Shown here in pieces: positions 1-8,046 of a stretch of 30,905 nt of DNA; the first letter of the stretch is position 1, and each line of letters begins with the position of its first letter. The notes beneath the pieces are model-generated. The model searched no databases. It was not told the origin of the DNA and worked only from the letters and a program-made list of their open reading frames with translations. Source of the DNA: an uncultured Oscillospiraceae bacterium (lineage in GTDB: Bacteria > Bacillota > Clostridia > Oscillospirales > Oscillospiraceae). The stretch covers positions 1-30,905 of the forward strand of contig CAJTYO010000032.1 in the NCBI GenBank assembly GCA_910584045.1, in the 5' to 3' direction. A program made the translations under genes and the position numbers.

Positions 1-2
1 TC

Positions 3-809
3 ATGTTCATCACTGTGGCCTGCGGCGCCATCTCCGGCTTCCACGCCACCCAGTCTCCGCTGATGGCCCGCTGTATGAAGAGCGAGCGTCAGGGTCGCTT
101 TGTGTTCTACGGCGCCATGGTCTGCGAGGGTGTCATCGCCCTGATCTGGGCTGCGGCCGGCTGCTCCCTGTATGAGGTCACCGGCGGGCTCAACACCGGG
201 CTGCAGGCGATTTTGGCCAACGGCCAGTCCGCCGCCATCTACGACGTGTGCGCCAAGACTATGGGCGGCATCGGCATTGCTCTGGCCATGCTGGGCGTTA
301 TTGCCTGCCCCATCACCTCCGGCGACACCGCCTTCCGCTCCGCCCGTCTGGTGCTGGCCGACTGGCTGAAGCTGGACCAGGGCAGCTATAGGAACCGCCT
401 GATCCTCTGCATCCCTGTGCTGGGCGTGGGCGCGTTCCTGGGCATCGGCAACTGCCTGAAGTTCATCGACTACACCGTTATCTGGCGCTATTTCAGCTGG
501 ACCAACCAGACCCTGGCCATGATCGTGCTGTGGGCCGCGTCCATGTATCTCTTCTACGATAAGAAGAACTACTGGATCACCGCCGTGCCCGCCACCTTCA
601 TGAGCGCCGTGTCCGCTACATACTTTATTCTGGCCCCCGAGTGCCTGGGCAAGCTGGTGAACACCTACGCCGACGGCAAGCTGGTCTCCTACAACACCTT
701 GGTGGCCTATCCCATCGGCATCGCCGTGGCCGCCCTGTTCCTGGGCATCTTCCTCTTCTCCATCAAGAAGCGGAATGTCAGCCCTCGATATGATACCCTG
801 AAAAAGTAA
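3..809 (+). CDS. cstA: Carbon starvation protein CstA family, C-terminal part (5' end outside window)
   Basis: Polytopic membrane protein of the CstA family, which takes up peptides and, in some species, pyruvate. The 268 visible residues open inside a conserved segment (GAISGFHATQSPLMARCMKS) and continue through several hydrophobic helices, including segments near residues 38-56, 90-104, 135-150, 172-188 and 235-255. The tail is short and basic and ends in KKRNVSPRYDTLKK. The family is usually much longer (about 480-700 residues) and the frame is open to the window edge, so the gene is truncated by the window and the first ATG here is not its start. Family assignment is confident. The substrate cannot be read from this part. 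A GC-rich hairpin follows the stop. Confidence 0.88.
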   Translation: MFITVACGAISGFHATQSPLMARCMKSERQGRFVFYGAMVCEGVIALIWAAAGCSLYEVTGGLNTGLQAILANGQSAAIYDVCAKTMGGIGIALAMLGVIACPITSGDTAFRSARLVLADWLKLDQGSYRNRLILCIPVLGVGAFLGIGNCLKFIDYTVIWRYFSWTNQTLAMIVLWAASMYLFYDKKNYWITAVPATFMSAVSATYFILAPECLGKLVNTYADGKLVSYNTLVAYPIGIAVAALFLGIFLFSIKKRNVSPRYDTLKK

Positions 810-831
810 CATCCATTCTCGAACTTATACT

Positions 832-864
832 GCGGCGGAGGGCCGGAACGCGCCCCTCCGCCGC
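832..864 (+). terminator. GC-rich hairpin downstream of cstA
   Basis: A perfect 11-bp stem (832-842 with 854-864) encloses an 11-nt loop. No T-tract follows, and the next ribosome binding site begins about 8 nt later. It may be a weak terminator or an mRNA-stabilising 3' hairpin. Confidence 0.4.
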
Positions 865-884
865 GCTGTATCCAGGAGGCGTCC

Positions 885-1892
885 ATGATTTTCAAACCAA
901 GGAAGCTCAGCCGGGAGGAGCTGGACCCGGAAGCTCTGGCGGCGGACAAAAAACGCTGCAGGCGCTTCGGCCCCTGCGGCGTGGGCGAGAGGGCCCTGTA
1001 CCTCAACAGCTTCTACATCGACCGGTGCTTTTATGTCACACTGTCCTCCGTCCGCCGGGTTTTCAAGCGGGTGGCCATGAGCAAGGGCGGCTTCACCGGC
1101 AAGGGCATGTTTGCCTCCATCCCCTATCTGGTGGTGGAGTACGACGGTGGGAAGCAGAAGCAGTGCAACTTCAAGCGGGAGGACGACGTGGACCGCCTGC
1201 TTGAGTACTTTGCCCGGATCTGTCCGGAGATTCCGCGGCTCAGCGAGGAGGGGGAGCGCCGCATGGCGGAAAAGGCCGCCCGGGAGGCGGCGCGCTATTT
1301 AAAGGAGCTGTCCCCTCAGGCCCGCAGGACCTGGGACGAGCTGGAGAAGGCCAAAGGAAAACTGGCGGAGGACCCCGCCCGCGCCAGCCGTCTGGCACGG
1401 GCGGCGAGGACCAAGCGCAACAGCGACCGGTCCAATCCCGCCTATAAATGGGTGGCTTTGACGGTTGTGGTCCTGGGGGCGGCGGCCCTGATCTACGGGC
1501 TGTGGAGCTGGCTGCGCAGGGACAGTACGGGGGTCTACTTTTTGCTGTTCGGGCTGGCGGCGGTGTTTTTCTTCTCCGGGGCCAACGTATTGCCCACGGC
1601 AAGGAACAACCGTCGGGCCGTGACCCGGGAGTGGGAGGAGGCAAAGGCGGCCATGGAGGAATTCCTGTCCGGGGAGAAGAAATTCCCGGTCCCCTGCCGG
1701 TACGCCCATCCGGTGGTTCTGGAGCGGATGATCCGAATTGTCCGGGAGGGCCGGGCCCAGACCGCCGGCCAGGCGCTGGAGGTCCTGAAATCCGACCTGC
1801 GGGCCCTCAACGCCTCCGTCCAGGTGGAGCAGGAGGAGTATGACGAGGTGGTCTGCATCAAGCCGATGTTTCTCTTGCAGGACTATCAGTAA
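885..1892 (+). CDS. Hypothetical protein with two central membrane helices
   Basis: 335-residue protein that I do not recognise. The start is supported by AGGAGG about 7 nt upstream. Residues 1-115 are soluble and mixed alpha/beta, with a segment around residues 40-100 that could be a PH-like fold. Residues 120-180 are charged and helical. Two hydrophobic helices follow (about 188-208 and 217-235), then a C-terminal cytosolic-looking helical region. No catalytic motif or signal peptide is visible. The two hairpinned helices flanked by charged domains suggest an inner-membrane protein with both ends on the same side. It stands between two hairpins, so it is probably monocistronic or read through from cstA. 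Confidence 0.75.
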   Translation: MIFKPRKLSREELDPEALAADKKRCRRFGPCGVGERALYLNSFYIDRCFYVTLSSVRRVFKRVAMSKGGFTGKGMFASIPYLVVEYDGGKQKQCNFKREDDVDRLLEYFARICPEIPRLSEEGERRMAEKAAREAARYLKELSPQARRTWDELEKAKGKLAEDPARASRLARAARTKRNSDRSNPAYKWVALTVVVLGAAALIYGLWSWLRRDSTGVYFLLFGLAAVFFFSGANVLPTARNNRRAVTREWEEAKAAMEEFLSGEKKFPVPCRYAHPVVLERMIRIVREGRAQTAGQALEVLKSDLRALNASVQVEQEEYDEVVCIKPMFLLQDYQ

Positions 1893-1900
1893 ATCATCAG

Positions 1901-1930
1901 AAAACGCCGGCGTTCTGCCGGCGCTTTCTC
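1901..1930 (+). terminator. Probable terminator after the hypothetical membrane protein
   Basis: A 7-bp stem CGCCGGC/GCCGGCG (1905-1911 with 1917-1923) has a 5-nt loop. It is preceded by AAAA and followed by CTTTCT. The T-tract is short, so termination may be partial. Confidence 0.5.
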
Positions 1931-1964
1931 GCTTCCAAGATTCAGCCCGGACTTTCGAATGATT

Positions 1965-1982
1965 TTGTTAAAAAATTATCAA
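1965..1982. promoter_or_regulatory. Predicted Rex operator, upstream site
   Basis: The sequence TTGTTAA-AAAA-TTATCAA matches the clostridial Rex consensus TTGTTAA-N4-TTAACAA at 13 of 14 defined positions. It ends 8 bp before the -35 box of the mdh-fum-hdr-frd operon. Rex represses fermentation genes when NADH/NAD+ is low and releases DNA when NADH binds. The match is seen directly. Binding is inferred, and no rex gene lies in this window. Confidence 0.7.
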
Positions 1983-1990
1983 AAGCCCGG

Positions 1991-2019
1991 TTGACAGTCT
2001 CAGAAAGAAGTGTTATTAT
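1991..2019 (+). promoter_or_regulatory. Sigma-A promoter of the mdh-fum-hdr-flx-frd operon
   Basis: TTGACA (1991-1996) and TATTAT (2014-2019) are separated by exactly 17 bp, with an extended -10 TG at 2011-2012. Transcription would start near 2026, giving a leader of about 70 nt before the malate dehydrogenase gene. The -10 box lies inside the second predicted Rex site, so bound repressor would occlude polymerase. Confidence 0.85.
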
Positions 2020-2027
2020 TTTAACAA
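2010..2027. promoter_or_regulatory. Predicted Rex operator, overlapping the -10 box
   Basis: GTGTTAT-TATT-TTAACAA matches the Rex consensus at 12 of 14 defined positions, and the right half-site is perfect. It covers the -10 element. Its centre is 45 bp (a little over four helical turns) from the centre of the upstream site. The outer half-sites of the two operators form an exact inverted repeat, TTGTTAAAA (1965-1973) and TTTTAACAA (2019-2027). Confidence 0.6.
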
Positions 2028-2094
2028 TCAGAGCGGCGGGGACGCCGGGAAATATAATCTGCTATTTTAATTTTAATTAAGGAGAGGTACTACA

Positions 2095-3042
2095 ATGGGA
2101 AACAAAGTCACGATCATCGGCGCGGGCAGCGTCGGCGCCACCATTGCCAACGATATGGTGGTCATGAACATCGCCACGGACATCGTGCTCGTAGACATTG
2201 ACGAGCGGAAGGCCTTCGGCGAGGCCATGGACATCTACCAGGGCACCTCCTTCGGCGCGCCGGCCATCGTGCGCGCCGGCGACTACACCGACGCGGCGGA
2301 CTCCTCCATCGTGGTCATCACCTCCGGTCTGCCCCGGAAGAACGGGCAGACCCGGCTGGAGCTGGCCCAGACCAATGTGGACATCCTCAAGGACATCGCC
2401 TCCAAGGTGGTCCCCCACGCCCCCGACGCCATCTACATCATCGTATCCAACCCCGTGGATGTGATGACCTACGTGTTCCACAAGATCTCCGGCGTGCCTG
2501 CCAATCACATCATCGGCTCGGGCACTGTGCTGGACACCGCCCGGCTCCAGGCGGAGCTGGCCAAGGAGTTCCACATCAGCCCCAAGAACGTCCACGCCCA
2601 CGTCTATGGCGAACACGGCGACTCCTCCTTTGTTCCCTGGTCCCTGGCCACCATCTCCAACAACCACATCAGCAAGTACAAGGCCCACGCCCCCCTCGGC
2701 GAGGAGATCGACTTCAACGGCGAGTATGGGGAGTTTGAGGATACGGTGCGCACCTCCGGCGCGGTGGTCATCAAGGCCAAGGGCGTCACGAACTACGCTA
2801 TCGCCATGGCTGTGTGCCACATTGTCCGCTGCATTTTCAACGGCGCGGGCACGGCCCTGACTGTGTCCACCATGATGAACGGCGAGTACGGCATTGAGGA
2901 CGTATGTCTGAGCGTGCTGAATATCGTGGACAGCGACGGCGTCCGGGGCAAGATCAAGAACGATTTGACCGACGAGGAGCTCAAGCGGCTGCAAAACAGC
3001 GCCAACAAGCTGAAAGAAACCATAGCCGCCATCAAATTCTGA
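2095..3042 (+). CDS. mdh: LDH-fold malate dehydrogenase (may be auto-annotated as L-lactate dehydrogenase)
   Basis: Cytosolic NAD-dependent 2-hydroxyacid dehydrogenase of the LDH/MDH superfamily, 315 residues, the usual length. Visible motifs are the Rossmann GAGSVG (9-14), the NAD-binding aspartate in LVDID, Arg87, Asn119, Asp147, Arg150 and the catalytic His174 in GEHGDS. At the substrate-specificity position (LDH Gln102) the sequence reads SGLPRKNGQTR, placing Arg81 there. In this superfamily that residue selects oxaloacetate/malate over pyruvate/lactate. The overall sequence is otherwise LDH-like. The start follows AAGGAGAGG with good spacing. It is first in the operon and 12 bp from fumarase, which fits malate as product. 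Malate dehydrogenase is my preferred call. Lactate dehydrogenase is the alternative, and only an assay would settle it. Confidence 0.85.
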   Translation: MGNKVTIIGAGSVGATIANDMVVMNIATDIVLVDIDERKAFGEAMDIYQGTSFGAPAIVRAGDYTDAADSSIVVITSGLPRKNGQTRLELAQTNVDILKDIASKVVPHAPDAIYIIVSNPVDVMTYVFHKISGVPANHIIGSGTVLDTARLQAELAKEFHISPKNVHAHVYGEHGDSSFVPWSLATISNNHISKYKAHAPLGEEIDFNGEYGEFEDTVRTSGAVVIKAKGVTNYAIAMAVCHIVRCIFNGAGTALTVSTMMNGEYGIEDVCLSVLNIVDSDGVRGKIKNDLTDEELKRLQNSANKLKETIAAIKF

Positions 3043-3054
3043 GGAGGAACCAGC

Positions 3055-4431
3055 ATGGAATATCGCATCGAACACGACTCCATGGGCGAGGTGAAGGTCC
3101 CCGCCGGCAAATACTGGGCCGCCCAGACCCAGCGATCCCATGAAAACTTCCCCATTGGCGTGGGGGTCGAGACCATGCCCCGGGAGATTACCCGCGCCTT
3201 CGGCATTCTGAAGAAGGCGGCGGCCATGGCCAACCACGAACTGCGGCCGGAGAAGATGACGGACAAGAAGCTGGAGGCCATATCCCGGGCCTGCGACGAG
3301 GTCGTCAGCGGCGCGCTCAACGACCACTTCCCCCTGGTGGTGTGGCAGACCGGCTCCGGCACCCAGTCCAACATGAACGCCAACGAGGTCGTCGCCAACA
3401 GGGGCAACGAGCTGGCCGGGGAGAAGCTGCTCCACCCAAACGACGACGTGAATATGTCCCAGTCCTCCAACGACACCTTCCCCACGGCCATGCACATCGC
3501 CGCCGTGACGGCCATCGAGGATCGGGTTCTGCCGGCCGTCGATACGCTGAGCGCCACCTTTCGCCGCCTGGAGGCGGAGAACGAGGGCGTAGTCAAGTCC
3601 GGTCGCACCCACCTCCAGGACGCCACGCCCATCACCTTCTCCCAGGAGATCTCCGGCTGGCGCGCCAGTTTGGAGCGGGACCGGGAGCTGCTGGAGCTGA
3701 GTCTGCCCCCCCTGCGGGAGCTGGCCCTGGGCGGCACAGCCGTGGGCACCGGGCTCAACGCACCCAAGGGCTTCGACGAGAAGGTGGCCGGGGCCGTGTC
3801 CCGGCTGACGGGCAAGGAGTTCCGCACCGCAGGAAACAAATTCCACGCCCTGACCAGCAAGGATGAGCTGGTTTTCGCCCACGGCGCTCTGAAGGCGCTG
3901 GCGGCGGATCTGATGAAGATTGCCAACGACGTGCGCTGGCTGGCCTCCGGGCCCCGGGACGGGCTGGGGGAAATCTTCATCCCGGAGAACGAGCCCGGCT
4001 CCTCCATCATGCCAGGCAAGGTGAACCCCACCCAGTGCGAGGCGCTGACCATGGTGGCGGTCCAGGTCATGGGCAACGATGTGGCCGTGGGCATGGCCGC
4101 CAGTCAGGGAAACTTCGAGCTGAACGTCTTCATGCCCGTGTGCATCTACAACTTTCTCCAGTCCGCCCGGCTCCTGGCGGAGGCCATGATTTCCTTCAAC
4201 AACAACTGCGCCGCAGGCATCCGAGCCAACCGGGAGAAGATGGAGCACAACCTCCACAACTCCCTGATGCTGGTGACGGCGCTGAACCCCTACATCGGCT
4301 ATGAAAACGCGGCCAAAACGGCGAAAAAGGCCTTCAAGGAGAACATCTCCCTGCGGGAGGCCTGCGTGGCCCTGGGCTTTTTAACCGGGGAGCGCTTCGA
4401 CGAGGTGTTCCACCCCGAACAGATGGTTTGA
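3055..4431 (+). CDS. fumC: Class II fumarate hydratase
   Basis: Catalyses reversible malate/fumarate interconversion without an iron-sulfur cluster. The protein has 458 residues, normal for homotetrameric class II fumarases. The family's conserved regions are present: TGSGTQSNMNANEV (99-112), SSNDTFPT (137-144), GRTHLQDATP with the catalytic-region histidine (His186), and the signature GSSIMPGKVNP (315-325) carrying the catalytic serine loop. The start has AGGAGG about 7 nt upstream. Lying between malate dehydrogenase and the Hdr/Frd genes, it would supply fumarate from malate for reduction. Argininosuccinate or adenylosuccinate lyase and aspartase share the fold, but the overall sequence is clearly fumarase. 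Aspartase is the closest alternative. Confidence 0.93.
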   Translation: MEYRIEHDSMGEVKVPAGKYWAAQTQRSHENFPIGVGVETMPREITRAFGILKKAAAMANHELRPEKMTDKKLEAISRACDEVVSGALNDHFPLVVWQTGSGTQSNMNANEVVANRGNELAGEKLLHPNDDVNMSQSSNDTFPTAMHIAAVTAIEDRVLPAVDTLSATFRRLEAENEGVVKSGRTHLQDATPITFSQEISGWRASLERDRELLELSLPPLRELALGGTAVGTGLNAPKGFDEKVAGAVSRLTGKEFRTAGNKFHALTSKDELVFAHGALKALAADLMKIANDVRWLASGPRDGLGEIFIPENEPGSSIMPGKVNPTQCEALTMVAVQVMGNDVAVGMAASQGNFELNVFMPVCIYNFLQSARLLAEAMISFNNNCAAGIRANREKMEHNLHNSLMLVTALNPYIGYENAAKTAKKAFKENISLREACVALGFLTGERFDEVFHPEQMV

Positions 4432-4444
4432 GCAGGAGGAGCGT

Positions 4445-5236
4445 ATGACATATTCCTATTTCCCGGGCTGCACCCTGAAAACAAAGGGAAGGGACCTGGA
4501 CATATGGGGTCGGAGGTCCATGGAGGCCCTGGGGATCACCCTGGAGGAGCTGCCCCAGTGGCAGTGCTGCGGCGCGGTGTATCCCCAGGCGCGGGATGAG
4601 ATCGCCACAAAGCTCTCCTCCGTCCGGGCCCTGGCGGCGGCCAGGGATCTGGACCGGGAGCTGGTGACCCTGTGCTCCGCCTGCCACCACGTCATCAAGC
4701 GTGTGAACGGCGATATGCGGGGCGACGAGTACACCCGCAGCCGGGCCAACAACTATCTGAAGCTGGATAGACCCTACGCCGGAGAGACAACCGTCCTCCA
4801 CTACCTGGAGGTCCTGCGGGATCGCCTGGGCTTTGACGAGCTGCAAAAGAGGGTGGTCAAGCCCCTGACGGGCCGGAGGATCGGTGGATACTACGGCTGT
4901 CTGCTGCTGCGGCCCAGCGGGGAGATGGGCTTCGACGATCCGGAAAATCCCTCCATTCTGGAGGATTTCCTCCGGGCCATCGGGGCCGAGCCGGTGGTCT
5001 ACGCCATGCGCAACGAGTGCTGCGGCGGCTACACCACGCTGGAGAACCGCGCCTTTGCCGCCGGTCAGGCCGGGAAGGTGCTGGACAACGCCGCGGCCTG
5101 CGGCGCGGAGGAGCTGATCACCGCCTGCCCCCTGTGCCTGTATAATTTGCAGACCAACGGCGGAGGGCGGCTGCCGGTGCGGTACTTTACGGAGCTTCTG
5201 GCGGAGGCTCTGGGCGTGAAGGAGGGGACGGCATGA
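4445..5236 (+). CDS. hdrB: Heterodisulfide reductase subunit B-like protein (two CCG domains)
   Basis: 263-residue protein with two complete cysteine-rich CCG domains: Cys9, Cys41-Cys42, Cys77, Cys80, and Cys152, Cys192-Cys193, Cys228, Cys231. In methanogen HdrB these bind two non-cubane [4Fe-4S] clusters at which CoM-S-S-CoB is cleaved; in bacteria such subunits serve other acceptors such as DsrC. All ten ligands are present, so the protein should be active. It is soluble, with no membrane segment. Its stop overlaps the hdrC start (ATGA), as in classical hdrBC pairs. Here the partner genes encode a fumarate reductase, so HdrB probably passes electrons from HdrC toward FrdB or acts on an unknown disulfide. 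The exact acceptor is inferred. Confidence 0.9.
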   Translation: MTYSYFPGCTLKTKGRDLDIWGRRSMEALGITLEELPQWQCCGAVYPQARDEIATKLSSVRALAAARDLDRELVTLCSACHHVIKRVNGDMRGDEYTRSRANNYLKLDRPYAGETTVLHYLEVLRDRLGFDELQKRVVKPLTGRRIGGYYGCLLLRPSGEMGFDDPENPSILEDFLRAIGAEPVVYAMRNECCGGYTTLENRAFAAGQAGKVLDNAAACGAEELITACPLCLYNLQTNGGGRLPVRYFTELLAEALGVKEGTA

Positions 5237-5613
5237 GCGATATGGTGGAAATCGTCAAGCGCATTTCCGGCGTGAACCCCCGGAAGTGCATGAAGTGCGG
5301 CAAGTGTACCGCCGCCTGCCCCGCCTATGATCAGATGGAGTACCACCCCCACCAGTTTGTGGATATGGTGGAGACCGGACGGCTCGGCGAGCTGATGGAA
5401 TCGAAGGGCATTTACATGTGTCTGAGCTGCTTCGCCTGTCTGGAGCGCTGTCCCCGGAGCGTGGAGCCGGCGAAGCTGATTGAGGCGGTGCGTCTGGCGG
5501 TGATCCGGCAGCAGGATAAAAACCATCTGAAACCGGAGCAGATTCCCCCCCTGCTGGACCTGGACCTGCCCCAGCAGGCCATCACCAGCGCCTTCCGGAA
5601 ATACAGAAAGTAG
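5233..5613 (+). CDS. hdrC: Heterodisulfide reductase subunit C-like ferredoxin
   Basis: 126-residue electron carrier with two classical [4Fe-4S] motifs: Cys19-x2-Cys22-x2-Cys25-x3-Cys29 followed by Pro, and Cys63-x2-Cys66-x2-Cys69-x3-Cys73 followed by Pro. In HdrABC, HdrC links the HdrA flavin to the HdrB clusters. The C-terminal stretch after residue 80 is helical and probably contacts HdrA or HdrB. The start overlaps the hdrB stop by 4 bp, implying translational coupling and a fixed subunit ratio. It is soluble. No anomalies were seen, and the short length is typical of standalone HdrC lacking any membrane anchor. Confidence 0.9.
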   Translation: MSDMVEIVKRISGVNPRKCMKCGKCTAACPAYDQMEYHPHQFVDMVETGRLGELMESKGIYMCLSCFACLERCPRSVEPAKLIEAVRLAVIRQQDKNHLKPEQIPPLLDLDLPQQAITSAFRKYRK

Positions 5614-5623
5614 GTGAGAGAAC

Positions 5624-7615
5624 ATGCAGAAAATCGGCGTATTTGTGTGCTGGTGCGGCAGCAACATTGCCGCCACGGTGGATGTGCAGGCTGTTTCCGA
5701 CGCTCTGGCCCGTGAGCCGGGGGTGGTGTTCTCCACCAACTACCAGTACATGTGCTCCCAGGCCGGGCAGGAGATGATCCAGAGCGCCATCCGGGAGCAC
5801 GGGCTCACCGGCGTGGTGATCTGCTCCTGCTCCCCCCGGATGCACGAGGCCACCTTCCGCAGGGCCTGCGAGAAGGCGGGGCTCAACCCCTATATGGTGG
5901 AGATCGCCAACATCCGGGAGCAGTGCTCCTGGATTCACAAGGATAAGGCAACCGGCACGGAGAAGGCCGTTATCCTGGGTCGTGCCGCCGTCGCCAAGGT
6001 GCATCTCAACGCCCCCCTCACCGCCGGTCAGAGCCCCGTCACCAAGCGGGCTCTGGTTATCGGCGGGGGTATCGCGGGCATCCAGACGGCCCTGGACATC
6101 GCTGAGGCGGGCTTCCCGGTGGACATCGTGGAGAAAAAGCCCACCATCGGCGGCAAGATGACCCAGCTGGACAAGACTTTCCCCACCCTGGACTGCGCGG
6201 CCTGCATCCTCACCCCAAAGATGGTGGACGCGGCCCAGCACGAAAACATCAACATCATCTCCTACGCCGAGGTGGAGGAGGTCAAGGGCTTTGTGGGCAA
6301 TTTCTCTGTGAAAATTCGCAAGAAAGCTCGGTTTGTGGATGAGGCCAAGTGCACCGGCTGCGGCCTGTGCACCGAGAAATGCCCCCAGAAGAAGGTTCCC
6401 AACGAGTTCAACCTGGGGCTGGACCAGCGGCGGGCCATCTACATACCCTTTGCCCAGGCGGTGCCCAAGGTGGCAGCCATCGACCCCGATTACTGCACCA
6501 TGCTGAAGACCGGCAAGTGCGGCGTGTGTTCCAAGGTCTGCACCGCCGGGGCTATCGATTATAAGCAGCAGGACGAGATCATCGAGCGGGAGTACGGGGC
6601 CATTGTGGCCGCCACGGGCTTTGAGCCCATCTCCATGGAGAAGTTCGGCGAGTTTGCCTACGCCCAGAGCCCGGACGTGGTGACGTCCCTGGAGTTCGAG
6701 CGGCTGATGAACGCAGCCGGCCCCACTGGGGGCACTCTGCTGCGCCCCTCCGACGGAAAACATCCCCACACCCTGGTCTTCGTCCAGTGCGTGGGCTCCC
6801 GGTGCGACGGCGGGGAGAAGGGTAAGCCATACTGTTCGAAAATCTGCTGCATGTATACCGCCAAACACGCCATGCTCACCCGGGAGAAGTACCCGGACAC
6901 TGAGGTGTACGTGTTCTACATAGACGTGCGCACCCCCGGCAAGAACTTTGACGAGTTCTACCGCCGGGCGGTGGAGGACTACGGGGTCCACTACGTCAAG
7001 GGCATGGTGGGCAAAGTGTCACCGGAGAACGGGAAGCTGAAGGTCCAGGCCTCCGACCTGCTGGGCGGGCGGCAGATGCATATCGAGGCGGATATGGTGA
7101 TCCTGGCCGCTGCCATCGAGCCGGACAGGAGCGCACGCCCCCTGGCCACCATGCTGACCGCCTCCATGGACACCAACGACTTCTTCACCGAGGCCCACCC
7201 CAAGCTGCGCCCGGTGGAGAGCCCCACAGCGGGAGTGTTCCTCTCCGGGGTCTGCCAGGGTCCCAAGGACATCCCGGAGACCGTGGCCCAGGCGGGGGCG
7301 GCGGCGGCCAAGGTTATCGGCCTGCTGGCCAGGGACTATCTGACCTGCAATCCCTGCGTGGCGGAGAGCAGCGAGCTGATGTGCAACGGCTGCTCCGCCT
7401 GTGAGAAGGTCTGCCCCTACGGGGCCATCACGTATATTGACAAGGAGTTCCGGGGACCCAACCGGACCACGCTGGTTCGCCGGGTGGCCCAGGTGAACCC
7501 GGCGGTGTGCCAGGGCTGCGGCGCGTGCACCGTGGCCTGCCCGTCGGGGGCCATGGACCTCAAGGGCTTCTCCAACGCCCAGATCCTGTCGGAGGTGGAC
7601 GCCATATGCAAGTGA
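5624..7615 (+). CDS. hdrA: Heterodisulfide reductase subunit A-like flavoprotein (candidate electron-bifurcating subunit)
   Basis: 663-residue iron-sulfur flavoprotein, full length for HdrA. Order of parts: an N-terminal HdrA domain with CWCG (9-12); a thioredoxin-reductase-like FAD domain starting at GGGIAG (147-152), with the family segment LDCAACILTPKM (189-200); an inserted ferredoxin domain with Cys243/246/249/253 and a second set Cys291, 299, 302, 306; and a C-terminal two-cluster ferredoxin (CNGCSACEKVCP and CQGCGACTVACP). In characterised Hdr complexes the HdrA FAD splits electron pairs, sending one electron to low-potential ferredoxin and the other to HdrC/HdrB. The next gene starts 10 bp before this stop. 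All expected cofactor ligands are visible. Bifurcation itself is inferred from the family. Confidence 0.92.
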   Translation: MQKIGVFVCWCGSNIAATVDVQAVSDALAREPGVVFSTNYQYMCSQAGQEMIQSAIREHGLTGVVICSCSPRMHEATFRRACEKAGLNPYMVEIANIREQCSWIHKDKATGTEKAVILGRAAVAKVHLNAPLTAGQSPVTKRALVIGGGIAGIQTALDIAEAGFPVDIVEKKPTIGGKMTQLDKTFPTLDCAACILTPKMVDAAQHENINIISYAEVEEVKGFVGNFSVKIRKKARFVDEAKCTGCGLCTEKCPQKKVPNEFNLGLDQRRAIYIPFAQAVPKVAAIDPDYCTMLKTGKCGVCSKVCTAGAIDYKQQDEIIEREYGAIVAATGFEPISMEKFGEFAYAQSPDVVTSLEFERLMNAAGPTGGTLLRPSDGKHPHTLVFVQCVGSRCDGGEKGKPYCSKICCMYTAKHAMLTREKYPDTEVYVFYIDVRTPGKNFDEFYRRAVEDYGVHYVKGMVGKVSPENGKLKVQASDLLGGRQMHIEADMVILAAAIEPDRSARPLATMLTASMDTNDFFTEAHPKLRPVESPTAGVFLSGVCQGPKDIPETVAQAGAAAAKVIGLLARDYLTCNPCVAESSELMCNGCSACEKVCPYGAITYIDKEFRGPNRTTLVRRVAQVNPAVCQGCGACTVACPSGAMDLKGFSNAQILSEVDAICK

Positions 7616-8046
7616 ACGAGAGCTTCAGGCCCACCATTGTGGCCTTCTGCTGCAACTGGTGCTCCTATGCCGGGGCGGACCTGGCGGGCACCAACCGGTT
7701 GCAGTACCCGGCGGATGTGAAGATCATCCGCATTCCCTGTTCCTGCCGGCTCAACCCGCTGTTCATTCTGCGGGCCTTTCAGCGGGGAGCGGACGGGGTG
7801 ATCCTGTGCGGCTGCCACCCCGGCGACTGCCACTACACCACCGGCAACTATTACGCCCGCCGGCGGATGACGCTGCTGTTCTCCATGCTGGACTACCTGG
7901 GCATCGAGCGGGAGCGCACCCGGGTGGAGTGGGTATCCGCCGCCGAAGGGGCGAAGTTTGCCGAGACCATGAACAGCTTCGTGGAGACGGTGGCGCGGCT
8001 GGGCGAGAACAAGAGATTGGAGGACCTGCGATGCAAGAGCGAGTAA
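7606..8046 (+). CDS. flxD: MvhD/FlxD-like [2Fe-2S] electron-transfer protein
   Basis: 146-residue member of the MvhD family, the delta subunit that docks electron-input modules (hydrogenase, formate dehydrogenase or Flx) to HdrA. The start chosen is the ATG at 7606, inside the last codons of hdrA, because the family N-terminus (TIVAFCCNWCSYAGADLAG) begins just after it. The longer open frame upstream is only the alternate reading of hdrA. Cysteine groups are CCNWC (15-19), the pair in PCSC, and CGCHPGDCHY, matching MvhD. No hydrogenase large or small subunit is nearby; FlxCBA-like genes follow instead, so NAD(P)H rather than H2 is the likely donor. The next gene overlaps this stop by 16 bp. 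Confidence 0.88.
   Translation: MQVNESFRPTIVAFCCNWCSYAGADLAGTNRLQYPADVKIIRIPCSCRLNPLFILRAFQRGADGVILCGCHPGDCHYTTGNYYARRRMTLLFSMLDYLGIERERTRVEWVSAAEGAKFAETMNSFVETVARLGENKRLEDLRCKSE

Noticed and set aside
2077..4257. Long minus-strand open frame (726 codons) opposite mdh and fumC
   Set aside because: Low-complexity His/Gly/Val-rich translation, no family resemblance, and complete overlap with two well-identified genes; a shadow of GC-rich codon bias.
7507..7605. N-terminal extension of the MvhD-like protein
   Set aside because: The extra residues are the alternate frame of the hdrA C-terminus; the family N-terminus starts after ATG 7606.
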